Positions 53,960-63,874 of a stretch of 64,000 bases of DNA are shown here, in pieces. This DNA is from Theocolax elegans (Eukaryota > Arthropoda > Insecta > Hymenoptera > Cerocephalidae). The translations under genes and the position numbers were made by a program. The notes under the pieces were generated by a model that worked only from the letters and a program-made list of their open reading frames with translations, ran no database searches and was not told the origin of the DNA. The DNA is taken from assembly GCA_026168455.1 (NCBI GenBank), contig CM047429.1, forward strand, positions 5,111,125 through 5,175,124, given 5' to 3'. Numbering within the stretch: position 1 is the stretch's first letter; each line of letters starts with the position of its first letter.

Positions 53960-54747
53960 ATGCCATTTATTTTTTCTTACTATACCTTACACGTTTCTCA
54001 TCAAATGATCGGTGCAAAGGTTTCCTTTTCCTTTCAGGTTTTTTCCCAGTAGTTTCACAATCTCTTTTCAACATCCAGCAGTAGTCGGCCAGCATACTAG
54101 CATCCCATCTACCTTGATAACGCTCTCCCTGTTCTTCGCTATAATCGCCACAGTTTTCAGGAAAACTATCCAAGTGATTGTGCAGAAAATGTAGTTTGTA
54201 ATTCATTAGGCAACCCATATTCCCATAGTTCTCAACCATTTTAGTTACAATTACTTTATAATTTAAACATAACCTCTCTCAGTTGAGGCCTGCGATGGCT
54301 CGGTCGGTAGGGCGTCGGGTTCGTAATCTGGAGGTCCCAGGTTCGATTCCCAGCCCCGGCCGATTGATACAAGCACCACTGGCGAATGTATTTTCAACAA
54401 GTGCTTTCTTCACCAAGACATCGTATGACCTCCGTCGCTGATTAGCACCGGTTAGGGAGCATAAAAAGAGCGACGTTAAAATAATAATAAAAAAAAAAAT
54501 CTTTGTAATTTGGGCTTCTGCGATTACCCAAAAAGTTTTCAGTAACTTTCTTAAAGCTAAGCCATGCAGCTTTCTCAATGTTTGTCATGGAACTAATAAA
54601 CTGGTCATCAGCCATCATTTTTCTAATTTCTGGACCGTCAAAAATACCTTCCTTCAATTTTGCATTTGATTTACTTGGAAATGTACTTTGAAAGTATTTG
54701 AAGCACTGGCTATCTTTATCTAAAGCTTTAACGAATTGTTTCATCAC
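53960..54747 (-). pseudogene. Inverted partial copy of the transposase gene (left arm)
   Basis: The minus strand reads MMKQFVKALDKDSQCFKYFQ, FDGPEIRKMMADDQFISSMT and WLSFKKVTENFLGNRRSPNY, then after the SINE MVENYGNMGCLMNYKLHFLH. It ends DYCWMLKRDCETTGKKPERK with a basic tail (KRVRYSKKK). It nearly equals the right-hand gene but keeps TAC where that gene has a stop in ADY. It lacks the segment FHQDVKVMEK found on the right. It begins abruptly at GVMKQF, so it is a 5'-truncated duplicate. Confidence 0.85.
54283..54500 (+). mobile_element. tRNA-derived SINE, copy 3, inside the DNA transposon
   Basis: It has the same head and body as copy 1 (A box TGGCTCGGTCGGTAGGGCG, B box GGTTCGATTCC, GAGCGACGTTAAAA end and A-rich tail). 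Right flank CTTTGTAATTT (54501-54511) matches left flank CTTTATAATTT (54254-54264) with one difference, giving an 11-bp duplication. About 18 extra bases lie between the left duplication and the head. The SINE splits the inverted transposase copy between NRRSPNYK and the downstream IV-KMVENYG part. Confidence 0.88.
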
Positions 54748-54773
54748 ACCAAAAAAGACAAAAGTGTAAAGTT

Positions 54774-55980
54774 ATGGACTCAAGATAACTAAACGACCTA
54801 GTTAGAGAGCTTAACTTACCTAAAGATGGAGCAGAACATGTAGCTTCAGCTTTAAAAGGCATAAATCAGTTGGAAAAATATACTAAAGTATCTTTTTACA
54901 GAACAAGAAGCAAAAGTTTCTAACCATACTTTGAAGAAATGAATCATGATGGTGATAAAATAGTATATTGTAAAGACGTAAAAGGTTTAATGAATGAAAT
55001 TAAACCTAATGTGTATAAAGACGAAGAATGGAGATTGTTCATAGATTCATCAAAAAGAAGTTTAAAAGCCGTATTACTACACAATAGCAACCACTATCCT
55101 CAGTTCCTATAGCGCACTCCACTACAATGAAGGAAACATACGATAATCTCAAAATTATAATACAAAATATTCAGTAAGATAAGCATAAATGGCGGATATG
55201 TGGTGATTTGAAAGTTTCTGGAATATTGTTAGGACAGCGGTCTGGATTTACAAAAACGCCATGTTTCTTGTGCTTATGGGATAGTAGAAACCGTGCAAAG
55301 CACTATACAAATCATAAATGGCGTGAAAGAAAATCTCTCGAAGTCGGAAAGAGTAACGTTATAGTTACTCCATTGGTTCATCCGAAAAGAGTTATCATTC
55401 CTCCATTACACATAAAACTTGGTGTGATGAAACAATTCGTTAAAGCTTTAGATAAAGATAGCCAGTGCTTCATATACTTTCAAAGTAAATTTCCAAGTAA
55501 ATCAGATGCAAAATTGAAGGAAGGTATTTTTGACGGTCCAGAAATTAGAAAAATGATGGCTGATGACCAGTTTATTAGTTCCATGACAAACATTGAGAAA
55601 GCTGCATGGCTTAGCTTTAAGAAAGTTACTGAAAACTTTTTGGGTAATCGCAGAAGCCCAAATTACAAAGTAATTGTATCTAAAATGGTTGAGAACTATG
55701 GGAATATGGGTTGCCTAATGAATTACAAACTACATTTTCTGCACAATCACTTGGATAGTTTTCCTGAAAACTGTGGCGATTATAGCGAAGAACAGGGAGA
55801 GCGTTTTCACCAAGATGTTAAAGTAATGGAGAAGCGTTATCAAGGTAGATGGGATGCTAGTATGCTGGCCGACTAATGCTGGATGTTGAAAAGAGATTGT
55901 GAAACTACTGGGAAAAAACTTAAAGGGAACCTTTGCACCCATCATTTGATGAGAAACGTGTAAGGTATAGGAAAAAATAA
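54774..55980 (+). pseudogene. Transposase-like gene of the fold-back element
   Basis: About 402 codons from ATG at 54774, with in-frame stops (after MDSR, after RSKSF, after QNIQ, in ADY) and a shift near 55090-55110. Conserved-looking blocks are LVRELNLPKDGAEHVASALK, EEWRLFIDSSKRSLKAVLLH, KWRICGDLKVSGILLGQRSG, PCFLCLWDSRNRAKHY, PPLHIKLGVMKQFVKAL and SEEQGERFHQDVKVMEKRYQ. Asp in FIDSSK, Asp in CGDLK and Glu in EEQGERFH are spaced like a DDE catalytic core, and CFLCLWD adds a CxxC pair. I know this type as an uncharacterised, multi-copy protein in arthropod genomes. I cannot name its superfamily. The last third is duplicated in inverted orientation at 53960-54747. Confidence 0.7.
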
Positions 55981-56039
55981 ATGGCATGAAGTTTGGTTTG
56001 TTTTACAAGAATTTTGTCGATTTTACCTTCAAATAACCT

Positions 56040-56455
56040 TCACTATGAGGTGACGGAATCGGATTCGGCGACCCAAAAACATACATGTATACTGTTAAAC
56101 CTTGGTTGCCGTTAATTTTATAAATTTGACCTTGACCTGACCTTGACCCTGAGGTGATCGGTTTAAATGGACCACGGATTCGGAATCAGCGACCTCAAAA
56201 ACATATATGTATACTGTTAAACCTTGGTTGCCGTTAATTTTGTAAATTTGACCTTGACCTGACCTTGACCCTGAGGTGATGGGGTTAAATGGACCACGGA
56301 TTCGGAATCAGTGACCTCAAAAACATATATGTATACTGTTAAACCTTGGTTGCCGTTAATTTTGTAAATTTGACCTTGACCTGACCTTGACCCTGAGGTG
56401 ATGGGGTTAAATGGACCACGGATTCGGAATCAGTGACCTCAAAAACATAAGGTAT
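56040..56455 (+). repeat. Subterminal tandem repeats, right arm (about 3.5 units of 121 bp)
   Basis: Units start near 56069, 56189, 56310 and 56431 with GA(C)CTCAAAAACATA, and contain TTAAACCTTGGTTGCCGTTA, TTTGACCTTGACCTGACCTT and GGACCACGGATTCGGAATCA. Units are almost identical here, while the left arm holds only about two. Confidence 0.9.
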
Positions 56456-58029
56456 ATATGGTCTGGTCCGTGGGTTTTGACATTTTTTTTTTGTGTGGCT
56501 GTGTATTCATTCTATTATCAAAGATTGGGACAATAAAGGTATTGTTAAGAATGAAAATAGTTTTGAGAATATTAAATTAAATTTAGATAACCCAAACATA
56601 CCTAAAGCTTATGGTTTAAGTAAGATTCACAAAGAGAATTTCCCTATTCGTATTATAGTATCTGCTTTAAACAGTCCTACTTATGCTTTTGATAAAACAT
56701 TAAGTATATTATTCAATAAATATATTCCAAACCAATATCAAACTTAAAAAATAGTACAGAATTGAAAAAAATATTAGACAATTTGAGTGTTCCCTCCAAT
56801 TATAGATTTGTTTCTTTTGATGTGGTCTCACTTTTCTCAAATTTACCAAAAAATTTAATTTTACAAGCAATATCAAAAAATGGAGATTTTTGAAAAATAA
56901 CATTCCCCTTGTTAAGGTTGAATATATGGAGGGGATAGAGCAACTTTTGGACTCAACTTTTTTACAGTTTAATAATGAAACGTATAAACAAATAATGGGA
57001 GTTCCTATGGGTTTTTGTACCAGCCCATGGTTTGCAGATATAGTTTTAGAAACTTTGGAAATCTCATGTCTTAGTGTATTTAAGAACGATATAATACTGT
57101 ATAAAAGATATCTGGATGATACTCTATTAATAATTAAAGAAGATAAAATTGATGAGGTTCTAAACAAGTTTAATAACTTTTGTGACCCTCTTAAATTTAC
57201 AATGGAGCTAGAGTCGGATGGTAGATTGCCTTTTCTTGACTTATATATTTACAGATACAATGATACTACGCCTATAACCAATTGGTATAGAAAAAATTCA
57301 GCCTCAGGCCGTTATCTTAATTTTCACTCACACCACCCACAATCTCAAAAAATAGCAATGGTTTACAATCTGGTTGATAAGGCGATTTCACTATCTGATC
57401 CCATTTTTCACGAAGAAAATATTAAAATAATAACAAACTTGCTAAATAATAATTATCCGCATGAATTTATTTGAAAATATATCAACAAAAGAATTTCACA
57501 CATAAATAATAATATTAACACTAATATTAATAATAATCTGATAAACAGAAATCAAATTCGGAGACCAAGAATTGTTTTACTATTCATAAAGGGACGAGCC
57601 CCGAAACTGAACGTATTTATTAAGAAACATGAATTTCTATTGATTAATCGCACTATTAATAAATTAAACAGTATTATTAAATTAGGTAAAGATAAAACAG
57701 TACAGAATGAAATTTGTAATATTGTATATAAGATAACATGATGATTGCCCAGCGTTATAAATAGGCACAAGTCAGCGTAAACTTAAAATCCGTATCAGAA
57801 AACATAAGTATGACGTAAAAAATAAAAATGACAGATCCGCTTTAGCGGTGCACACAATTAACACAGGACATAGTATTGATTTTAATAAAACATGTATCAT
57901 GGACATCGAAAATAATTTTAAAAAAAGTATGTTCTCAGAAATGATGAATATTTATATACATGACGACACGTTAAACTTAGTTATTGAAGATGTTAATTTT
58001 TTAAAAAATATATATAAAGTTACGCTTGA

Positions 58030-58884
58030 TAGTGTTAAAATGTTGCGTGCGTGGGCGGTTTAGTACATTGAAATCCGTTATAAATTCTTTCGCTCGGCCG
58101 TCCGCTTGATGTGTTCAGTCTCTCAGTACCGGGGGCCTATGTGGTGCGCGGAGGTGGCACGTTTTCTGAGCTGCCGAGGAGAATCCCAGTAGGCCTTGAT
58201 TTAACAAGTCGGGTGTGCCACTTCTTCGCGGCGCATAGTTGCCTGATATACGGGAGAAATCTCGGCTCGTTTGGCCCCGCAATATGTTTTGCTCTCTTCT
58301 TAGTTTGATACGTTTCGCGCGTATGTTATGCGTATACGTGTTGTATGTATGTACTATATGTATATATGTACGCGCATATATATGTACGTGTGGAATATAT
58401 TGTCGGCGGCTAGGCGATGTCGAGATATAGATATTATTTAAGTTAGATAGATATATTAAGTCTCACTAATGTAAAGGATTCCCTTTGGGTAGGTCCTCGT
58501 TTTCGATATGTTGAGTGGAGGGTTTTGCGAGGGTAAAACTTGTAATTATTTAATTATTTCTTTCTAATTTTTCTTTTGTTTATATCGAGTTTTTAAATAT
58601 TATTTTTTAATTGATAGTTGTGGGCGATGTGATAGAGAAGTACTGTTTCTCCAGAATGTAATTAATATCTCTGCGCCTTTTTTATTGGTAAGTGTATGTG
58701 TGCGTTAAATTGTTGATTATATTGTGTTGGAATTGCTGTTTGTATTTTAAAAGTGTTTTTTCGTTGTTTGTTGTATTTTTATAGCCTTGAAAAGGGACGG
58801 AAATAATACGTCCGAAACGTCGGCAATAATAAAATTTTGGTTCGCGGAGATCAATAAAGCCTTATTTTTTATTAACTAATTCTG
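58030..58884 (+). repeat. Penelope 3' region (right arm of inverted pair)
   Basis: It contains the end of the endonuclease, the 3' UTR and the terminal ribozyme-like motif, followed by AATAAAGCCTTATTTTTTATT. Inverted match at 52400-53244. Confidence 0.9.
58785..58830 (+). ncRNA. Hammerhead-ribozyme-like motif of the Penelope 3' end (degenerate)
   Basis: CTTGAAAAG is followed by a perfect 5-bp stem GGACG/CGTCC (58795-58799 with 58809-58813), then GAAA and CGTC. A hammerhead core is CUGANGA, stem II, GAAA, and Penelope-like elements are known to carry such motifs. Here the first box is imperfect (an extra T, and A for the core G), so activity is doubtful. The left-arm copy has GACA in place of GAAA. 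Confidence 0.5.
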
Positions 58885-58929
58885 GACGAACGATAACTTC
58901 TCCCACCATCTATAATAATCATAGATAAT

Positions 58930-59080
58930 TATCAAAAACTTTGCTATCCGAATCGGTAATTGAAAATTTAATTATTGAACTTTGTGAATATTATGGACCT
59001 ATGGGTCCAAGAAAAATTGATTTAATGATAAATGAATACTTTTTTATCCGAAATTACGTAAAAATGTTTTTTTTTTAAAC
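58930..59080 (+). pseudogene. Ty3/gypsy pol fragment (integrase N-terminus), right part
   Basis: The frame reads LSKTLLSESVIENLIIELCE and YYGPMGPRKIDLMINEYFFI, the zinc-binding/N-terminal region that follows RNase H in gypsy pol (typical FYGH.G..KT...I...F). The His is replaced here by Pro. It continues the gypsy fragment that ends at 52399, showing that the Penelope element inserted into it. Confidence 0.75.
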
Positions 59081-59334
59081 TTAATTGGCCTAGTTAAGAA
59101 TGTATAAATCATAAACGTTAACGCAGAATTATATTTCTTTCTTGTTACGAGTAAAATTTATTATAAAAAGAAATTTATACTTGACAAATCTTAGTTTTTT
59201 CGAATTGCATTAATCCACATAATTTTAAAATTAAAAATCAAAATGCTCCTTAATGCAAGTGGAGGGGGGGGGGGAGTAATGTGACTGTCAAGTCTTACTT
59301 AATATAGATGATGAGAACACGAATACACCAAGTG

Positions 59335-59402
59335 GTAGTACGGTGTATCGGTTAGCACGCCGGACTTGTAATTCGAATGTTGACGTTTCGATCCCGGCTC
59401 TC
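59335..59402 (+). ncRNA. tRNA-like sequence (pseudo-tRNA or SINE head)
   Basis: GTGTATCGGTTAGCACGCCG resembles an A-box/D-arm. CTTGTAA would be an anticodon loop (TGT, Thr-like), and GTTTCGATCCCGGC resembles a B box. The stems are imperfect and no matching acceptor stem is seen, so it is not a functional tRNA gene. It may be the head of another SINE. Confidence 0.4.
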
Positions 59403-59404
59403 GG

Positions 59405-60312
59405 TAAAATTTTTATTTGCTATAAATTAATTTTTTATAACAAATTCCATGCATTCAGCATTTATTTCAAGTATTCACTTTTTATATTCGAGTATTCAGC
59501 TTGATCGGAGCAAAATTAAAGTAGTTCTCTCTCTCGATCGCTGTTTGAAACTCGATCAAAGCTACTTAAGTGGCTGTCGATTTGGCATCACCAACATTCA
59601 CGCAGCAAGGCGTTCGGGAGAGAAACCGCGCTCCTTCGCGACTACCGCAACTGTGTTGGGTGTGGGCTCATTGCGAACTCACCCCCCCCCCCCATCAGAA
59701 TTCATAAATTCTCTAAAAGAATTGCTAACTGTTCTGATCAGGGTTACCATTTAGGGTTTTTCAGTCCTCTATTATCTAATGTAAATGAGGTCATACTGTG
59801 CAAAAGCAACAAAGAAAAAACACCTCTATCTGGCAACACTGGTTCTGATGCGGTGGTTACTGCGACCTACCCATCAAATCAGCGTTTCAATCACATCAAT
59901 TTATAAAACTAGTTTAATCCCTTTTTAACTAATAAATTTAAAAGTTTTAATTTAATTTGATCAATATACTTATCCGGTCTCATATTGCCTGGTATTTGCG
60001 AAACTACACAAATTATATACTAATAGATTACTCTGTTGTAGATCGAGGCACTTCGCAGGCTGCTACAACTAAGATAATCTAACACACACAAACACAAACA
60101 TATTATTTATAAATAATTAACAAATTAAGGTTTGGAAATGAGGGCAAGGCGCACCAATCTACCAATCCCTACACTTAATTTTACAGATGGAATTAAAGTA
60201 CAAAGATCCTGAACCAATTTTATATTTGTTTATTAGTTAAATTAAAATAAAATTAACAATAACAAATCTTTATGTGCGGACGGGAAAAACATGCCCGTCA
60301 TAATATATATAT
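59405..60312. other. Interval without recognisable gene
   Basis: A 101-codon frame (59449-59754) has no relatives that I recognise and ends near a C-run at 59681-59692. The remainder is AT-rich. Confidence 0.55.
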
Positions 60313-60316
60313 ATAT

Positions 60317-61308
60317 TATAACGGTAAGCGAGTTACCGATCAGGTGAGTAACGAGAAAGAGTATAGAGAGGGCTGCGTGCGCACTAACGCACGAGAGTCT
60401 TGCGCGACGTGGTCGAGTGCCAACAAAGCCGGTGTGCTTTATCGGCCATGAAAAGGAAATGTTTGAGAATTGTGCCTGAGAGGGTGTATAGGAGGATTCT
60501 CGCCACCACATCATACTAGCCTATCGGAGAAAGAGAGAAGGGTAGAGTCGAGGCGACTCACTCTGAGTTTTCCTGCTAATTTTCCTGACGCGCGGCTAAC
60601 GGAGTTACATAGCGGTAAGTGGTGCACCACTTTCAGACCCGCGTGTCTCGTATACGGATACCCTATTATACCTGGTACGGTCCAGGTGAGGAAACGTTCC
60701 TCCTTATTTCCCCATCTCATGACAAATCCCGCCCGGGTAGTCAGGTCGGTTGTTTGCGGGAGCTACACGCGAGAGAAGACGCGCATGACATAGACAGCTC
60801 CTACGTCAGTGATCATATGTCATGCGGAGTAACGTCACGGCTGCTAGGTTAAGCAACAAGCAAGATCGTTCCCGGATCGGTTGCCGATTACGCGAGTAGT
60901 TTTGATTTTTACTTAATTGTTTTCGTGCTGACCTCGGGGGTAGTTGAAGGAGCTACTACTCCTTAAATGTTATTGTTAACCAATTAATATTTTTTTTATT
61001 TATTTAATAAATTTGACTCGGCGAGATCGTCTATTTCGCCGTTTAACCAAATATCTCGCTTGTTAATATATTTTTCCCGCTAGCAGTCCTATCCGACGAA
61101 TACCGTACTCTCCGGCGTGCACTCTGGTCGGTAGATTCTGGGCATAAGGCCCTACACCATTTTGAAAAGCCAAACAAAGGGTTAGGTGTTACATCGGTAT
61201 TGCACGGGAATCAAAGTGATTCCCGGCCGCATCGTGGGACAACTTTACCTTGGTTGGTAAGTTGGGACATATTGAGGCCTTATATTCCCTAGTACTCACC
61301 CAGTTACA
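60317..61308 (+). repeat. Solo LTR inserted in an (AT)n repeat
   Basis: The 992-bp segment begins TATAACGGTAAGC and ends CCCAGTTACA. It is GC-richer than the surroundings and is flanked by ATAT (60313-60316 and 61309-61312) within AT repeats on both sides. The ends resemble those of the solo LTR at 46907-47613 (TATAACGG...GTTACA). The AT-repeat flanks make the duplication less certain. No internal region is attached. Confidence 0.55.
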
Positions 61309-61334
61309 ATATATATATATATATATATATATAT
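61309..61334 (+). repeat. (AT)n microsatellite
   Basis: Simple AT repeat between the solo LTR and the first palindromic element. Confidence 0.9.
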
Positions 61335-62235
61335 GTGCTATTTCACGTCAAGTGGTACGATGAAAATTTTAAATCGCTCCAAAATTTGAGAACAGGCTGG
61401 AAATATCTTCAAGAAGACAGAAAAAAAATTTTAGGTGTAAAAATATTTTTTAGAAAATTTTCTATTTTCAAAGCCATTTATCTCAAAATCTATTAATTTT
61501 TTTGAAAAAACATTACAAACAACTTTTGTTCAAAATAATCTTTAGAACTTATCTACCTGGGTTACAATTCTTGATTTTAAAATCTCGAAGAGATAGAACG
61601 ACCGTAAATATTGAATATCAAAAAAAGGTGACCACGCCACGATCGATTTTGATCTAACACCGCTTAAAAGATCACATTTTTCGAGAGCCTTCGAATGGCG
61701 GCGGTTAGATTATTGGCTAAGACCGCTGGTGTAAGTTATGCCTCATAAATCTCATAAAATCACTAATTTTCATGTATTTTAGGGCATAACCTACAACAGT
61801 GGTCTTAGCCAATAATCTAACCACCGTCATTCGAAGGCTCTCAAAAAATGTATCTTTTAAGCGGTGTTAGATCAAAATCGATCGTGGCGTGGTCACCTTT
61901 TTTTGATATTCAATATTTACGGTCGTTCTATCTCTTCGAGATTTTAAAATTAAGAATTGTAACCCAGGTAGATAAGTTCTAAAGATTATTTTGAACAAAA
62001 GTTGTTTGTAATGTTTTTTCAAAAAAATTAATAGATTTTGAGATAAATGGCTTTGAAAATAGAAAATTTTCTAAAAAATTGAAAAATTTCCATTTTTCAT
62101 GGTGGAATAACTCTTAGGCAAATTATTTTTAACACCTAAAATTTTTTTTCTGTCTTCTTGAAGATATTTCCAGCCTGTTCTCAAATTTTGGAGCGATTTA
62201 AAATTTTCATCGTACCACTTGACGTGAAATAGCAC
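61335..62235. mobile_element. Palindromic fold-back element 1 (901 bp) in (TA)n
   Basis: Starts GTGCTATTTCACGTCAAGTG and ends with its complement. The arms pair almost throughout, with the centre near 61785 and mismatches of a few percent. The only sizeable unpaired stretch is near 62090-62125 on the right arm. It has no coding capacity. TA repeats lie directly outside both ends, consistent with TA-target (Tc1/mariner-like) insertion. Confidence 0.88.
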
Positions 62236-62243
62236 ATATATAT

Positions 62244-63861
62244 GGGTGGTTCTCTGTGGCATCGAAGATGAAAAAAATAAATATTACTATAACTGTGGGA
62301 ATATGTTTTAGAGGTATCCAGTAGTTCTCCTGGATTTTTTCAGATTTTTTCTGGGCCATTATTTTAAGTTACAGAGAGTCAAAGTTGACATTTTAGCACT
62401 TTTTTGCATTATATGCGCATTTTCATGAATTTTTAGCTCCCAGGGGATGCATTTTTCACTAAAAACATAACTGCGACTTTTTTTGTACAATTTTCCGAAC
62501 TTTTCATTAAAAATACTTTTTAAGACTTAAATGTATGCTGTCACACTCTTGTAAGCCATTTAAACCTTAAATAGTGAAAATCAGCAATTCTGCTCCGGAC
62601 TCTGGTAACCTAATACTGTCTAAAAGATGTCTTTTTATAATCAGTAACTGCCTAAAAATTTCCTGAGTGGGTCTAAATCATTAAGATCACTTATGGTCAA
62701 AATATCCGGGAAAAGTGCCCGAAATATTAATAGAAATGTATATTTGTTGTCTTATAACAATGAATCTATGACCAGGATCATTGCAAAAATCACCTTGTAT
62801 CAGTATCCATCTAATCTCCTGTAAGCTGCTAAAAATACAAATATTATTCTACAAATGTAAAAAATTAATTTTTAAACATTTATAATGCTGGATTTTTAGT
62901 TTTACATCCCTTACAAGAATTACAATACTAATTTGAAGGATTACTATAAATATATAAACATCATTATTACAATAACTGAATATACGTATTTAATACAAAA
63001 AATATATAAATAAATCGGATCTATAATTATAATGAGTAATATGATAACGTGACAGTGACAAGTTTGTGAAATTCATACAATGTATTGCTGAATAATAATA
63101 ATAATAATGTTGATACTTTTATAGTAATCCTTCAGATTAGTATTATAATTCTTGTAAGGGATGTAAAACTAAAAATCCAGCATTATAAATGTTTAAAAAA
63201 TAATTTTTTGCATTTGTATAATAATATTTGTATTTTTAGCAACTTACAGGAGATTAGATGGATACTGAAACAAGTGGAGATACTTTTCTACCACTCCAAG
63301 GAAAGTGCACAAATTTTTTTGCAATGATCATGCTAATAGATTCATCGTTATAAGGCAACAAATATACATTTCTATTAATATTTCGGGCACTTTTCCCCGA
63401 TATTTTAACCATAAGTGATCTTAATGATTTAGACCCACTCTGGAAATTTTTAGGCAGTTTCTGACTATAAAAAGACATCTTTTAGACAGTATTAGGTTAC
63501 CAGAGTCCGGAGCAGAATTGCTGATTTTCAGTATTTAAGGTTTAAATGGCTTACAAGAGTGTGACAGCATACATTTATGTCTTTAAATGTATTTTTAATG
63601 AAAAGTTCGGAAAATTTTACAAAAAAAGTCATACTTATGTTTTTAGTGAAAAGTGCATCCCCTGGGAGCTAAAAATTCATGAAAATGGGCATATAATGCA
63701 AAAAAGTGCTAAAATGTCAACTTTGACTCTCTGTAACTTAAAATAATGACCCAGAAAAAATCTGAAAAAATTCAGGAGAACTACTGGATACCTCTAAGAC
63801 ATATTCCCACAGTTATAGCAATATTTATTTTTTTCATCTTCGATGTCACAGAGAACCACCC
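62244..63861. mobile_element. Palindromic fold-back element 2 (1618 bp) in (TA)n
   Basis: Starts GGGTGGTTCTCTGTG and ends CACAGAGAACCACCC, with arms of about 700 bp and a loop around 62950-63110. Identity between arms is high (more than 90% by eye). No frame of known family is present. It is separated from element 1 by only eight bases of TA repeat. Confidence 0.88.
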
Positions 63862-63874
63862 ATATATATATATA

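Larger units (their letters stand above)
53676..56498 (+). mobile_element. Fold-back DNA transposon with an unclassified DDE-like transposase
   Basis: The ends CCACACAAAAAAAAA-TGTCAAAACCCACGG and the matching complement mark terminal inverted repeats inside the Penelope RT. Both arms continue inward as inverted copies: terminal region, roughly 121-bp subterminal tandem repeats, then the 3' part of the transposase gene. The full gene lies in the right half on the plus strand (54774-55980). The left half repeats its last two-thirds on the minus strand (53960-54747), interrupted by a SINE. The flanking target duplication could not be read. Confidence 0.82.
53250..58062 (+). pseudogene. Penelope reverse transcriptase - GIY-YIG endonuclease, split
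   Basis: The N-terminal part reads NFDKSTAFKLLKDIEIHLQV (53270) and FTKADKGVVCVVMERSMYIR (53528). It is cut at QTNIIA (53676) and resumes at HSIIKDWDNKGIV (56505). The RT core follows: YGLSKIHKENFPIRIIVSAL, YKQIMGVPMGFCTSPWFAD and the catalytic YLDDTLLI (57106), then LPFLDLYIYR and NWYRKNSASGRYLNFHSHHP. The GIY-YIG domain has VYKI (57723), IGTSQRKLKIRIRKH, then SALAVHTINTGHSIDF to 58062. Stops and frameshifts occur near 56745, 56880, 57475 and 57740-57790, besides the large insertion. Penelope enzymes copy RNA at a nick made by the GIY-YIG domain. All core motifs are recognisable but no intact frame remains. Confidence 0.87.
52400..58914 (+). mobile_element. Penelope-like element with an inverted 3'-end copy at its head
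   Basis: The 15-bp repeat ATAATCATAG(G/A)TAAT flanks the element (52385-52399 and 58915-58929). From the left it has an inverted copy of its own 3' region (52400-53244 on the minus strand, matching 58030-58884). The forward reverse-transcriptase gene follows, split by a DNA transposon (53676-56498), then GIY-YIG endonuclease and 3' UTR. Such tail-inverted, 5'-truncated arrangements are characteristic of Penelope-like elements. It interrupts a gypsy pol gene, which reads on across it. Confidence 0.88.
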
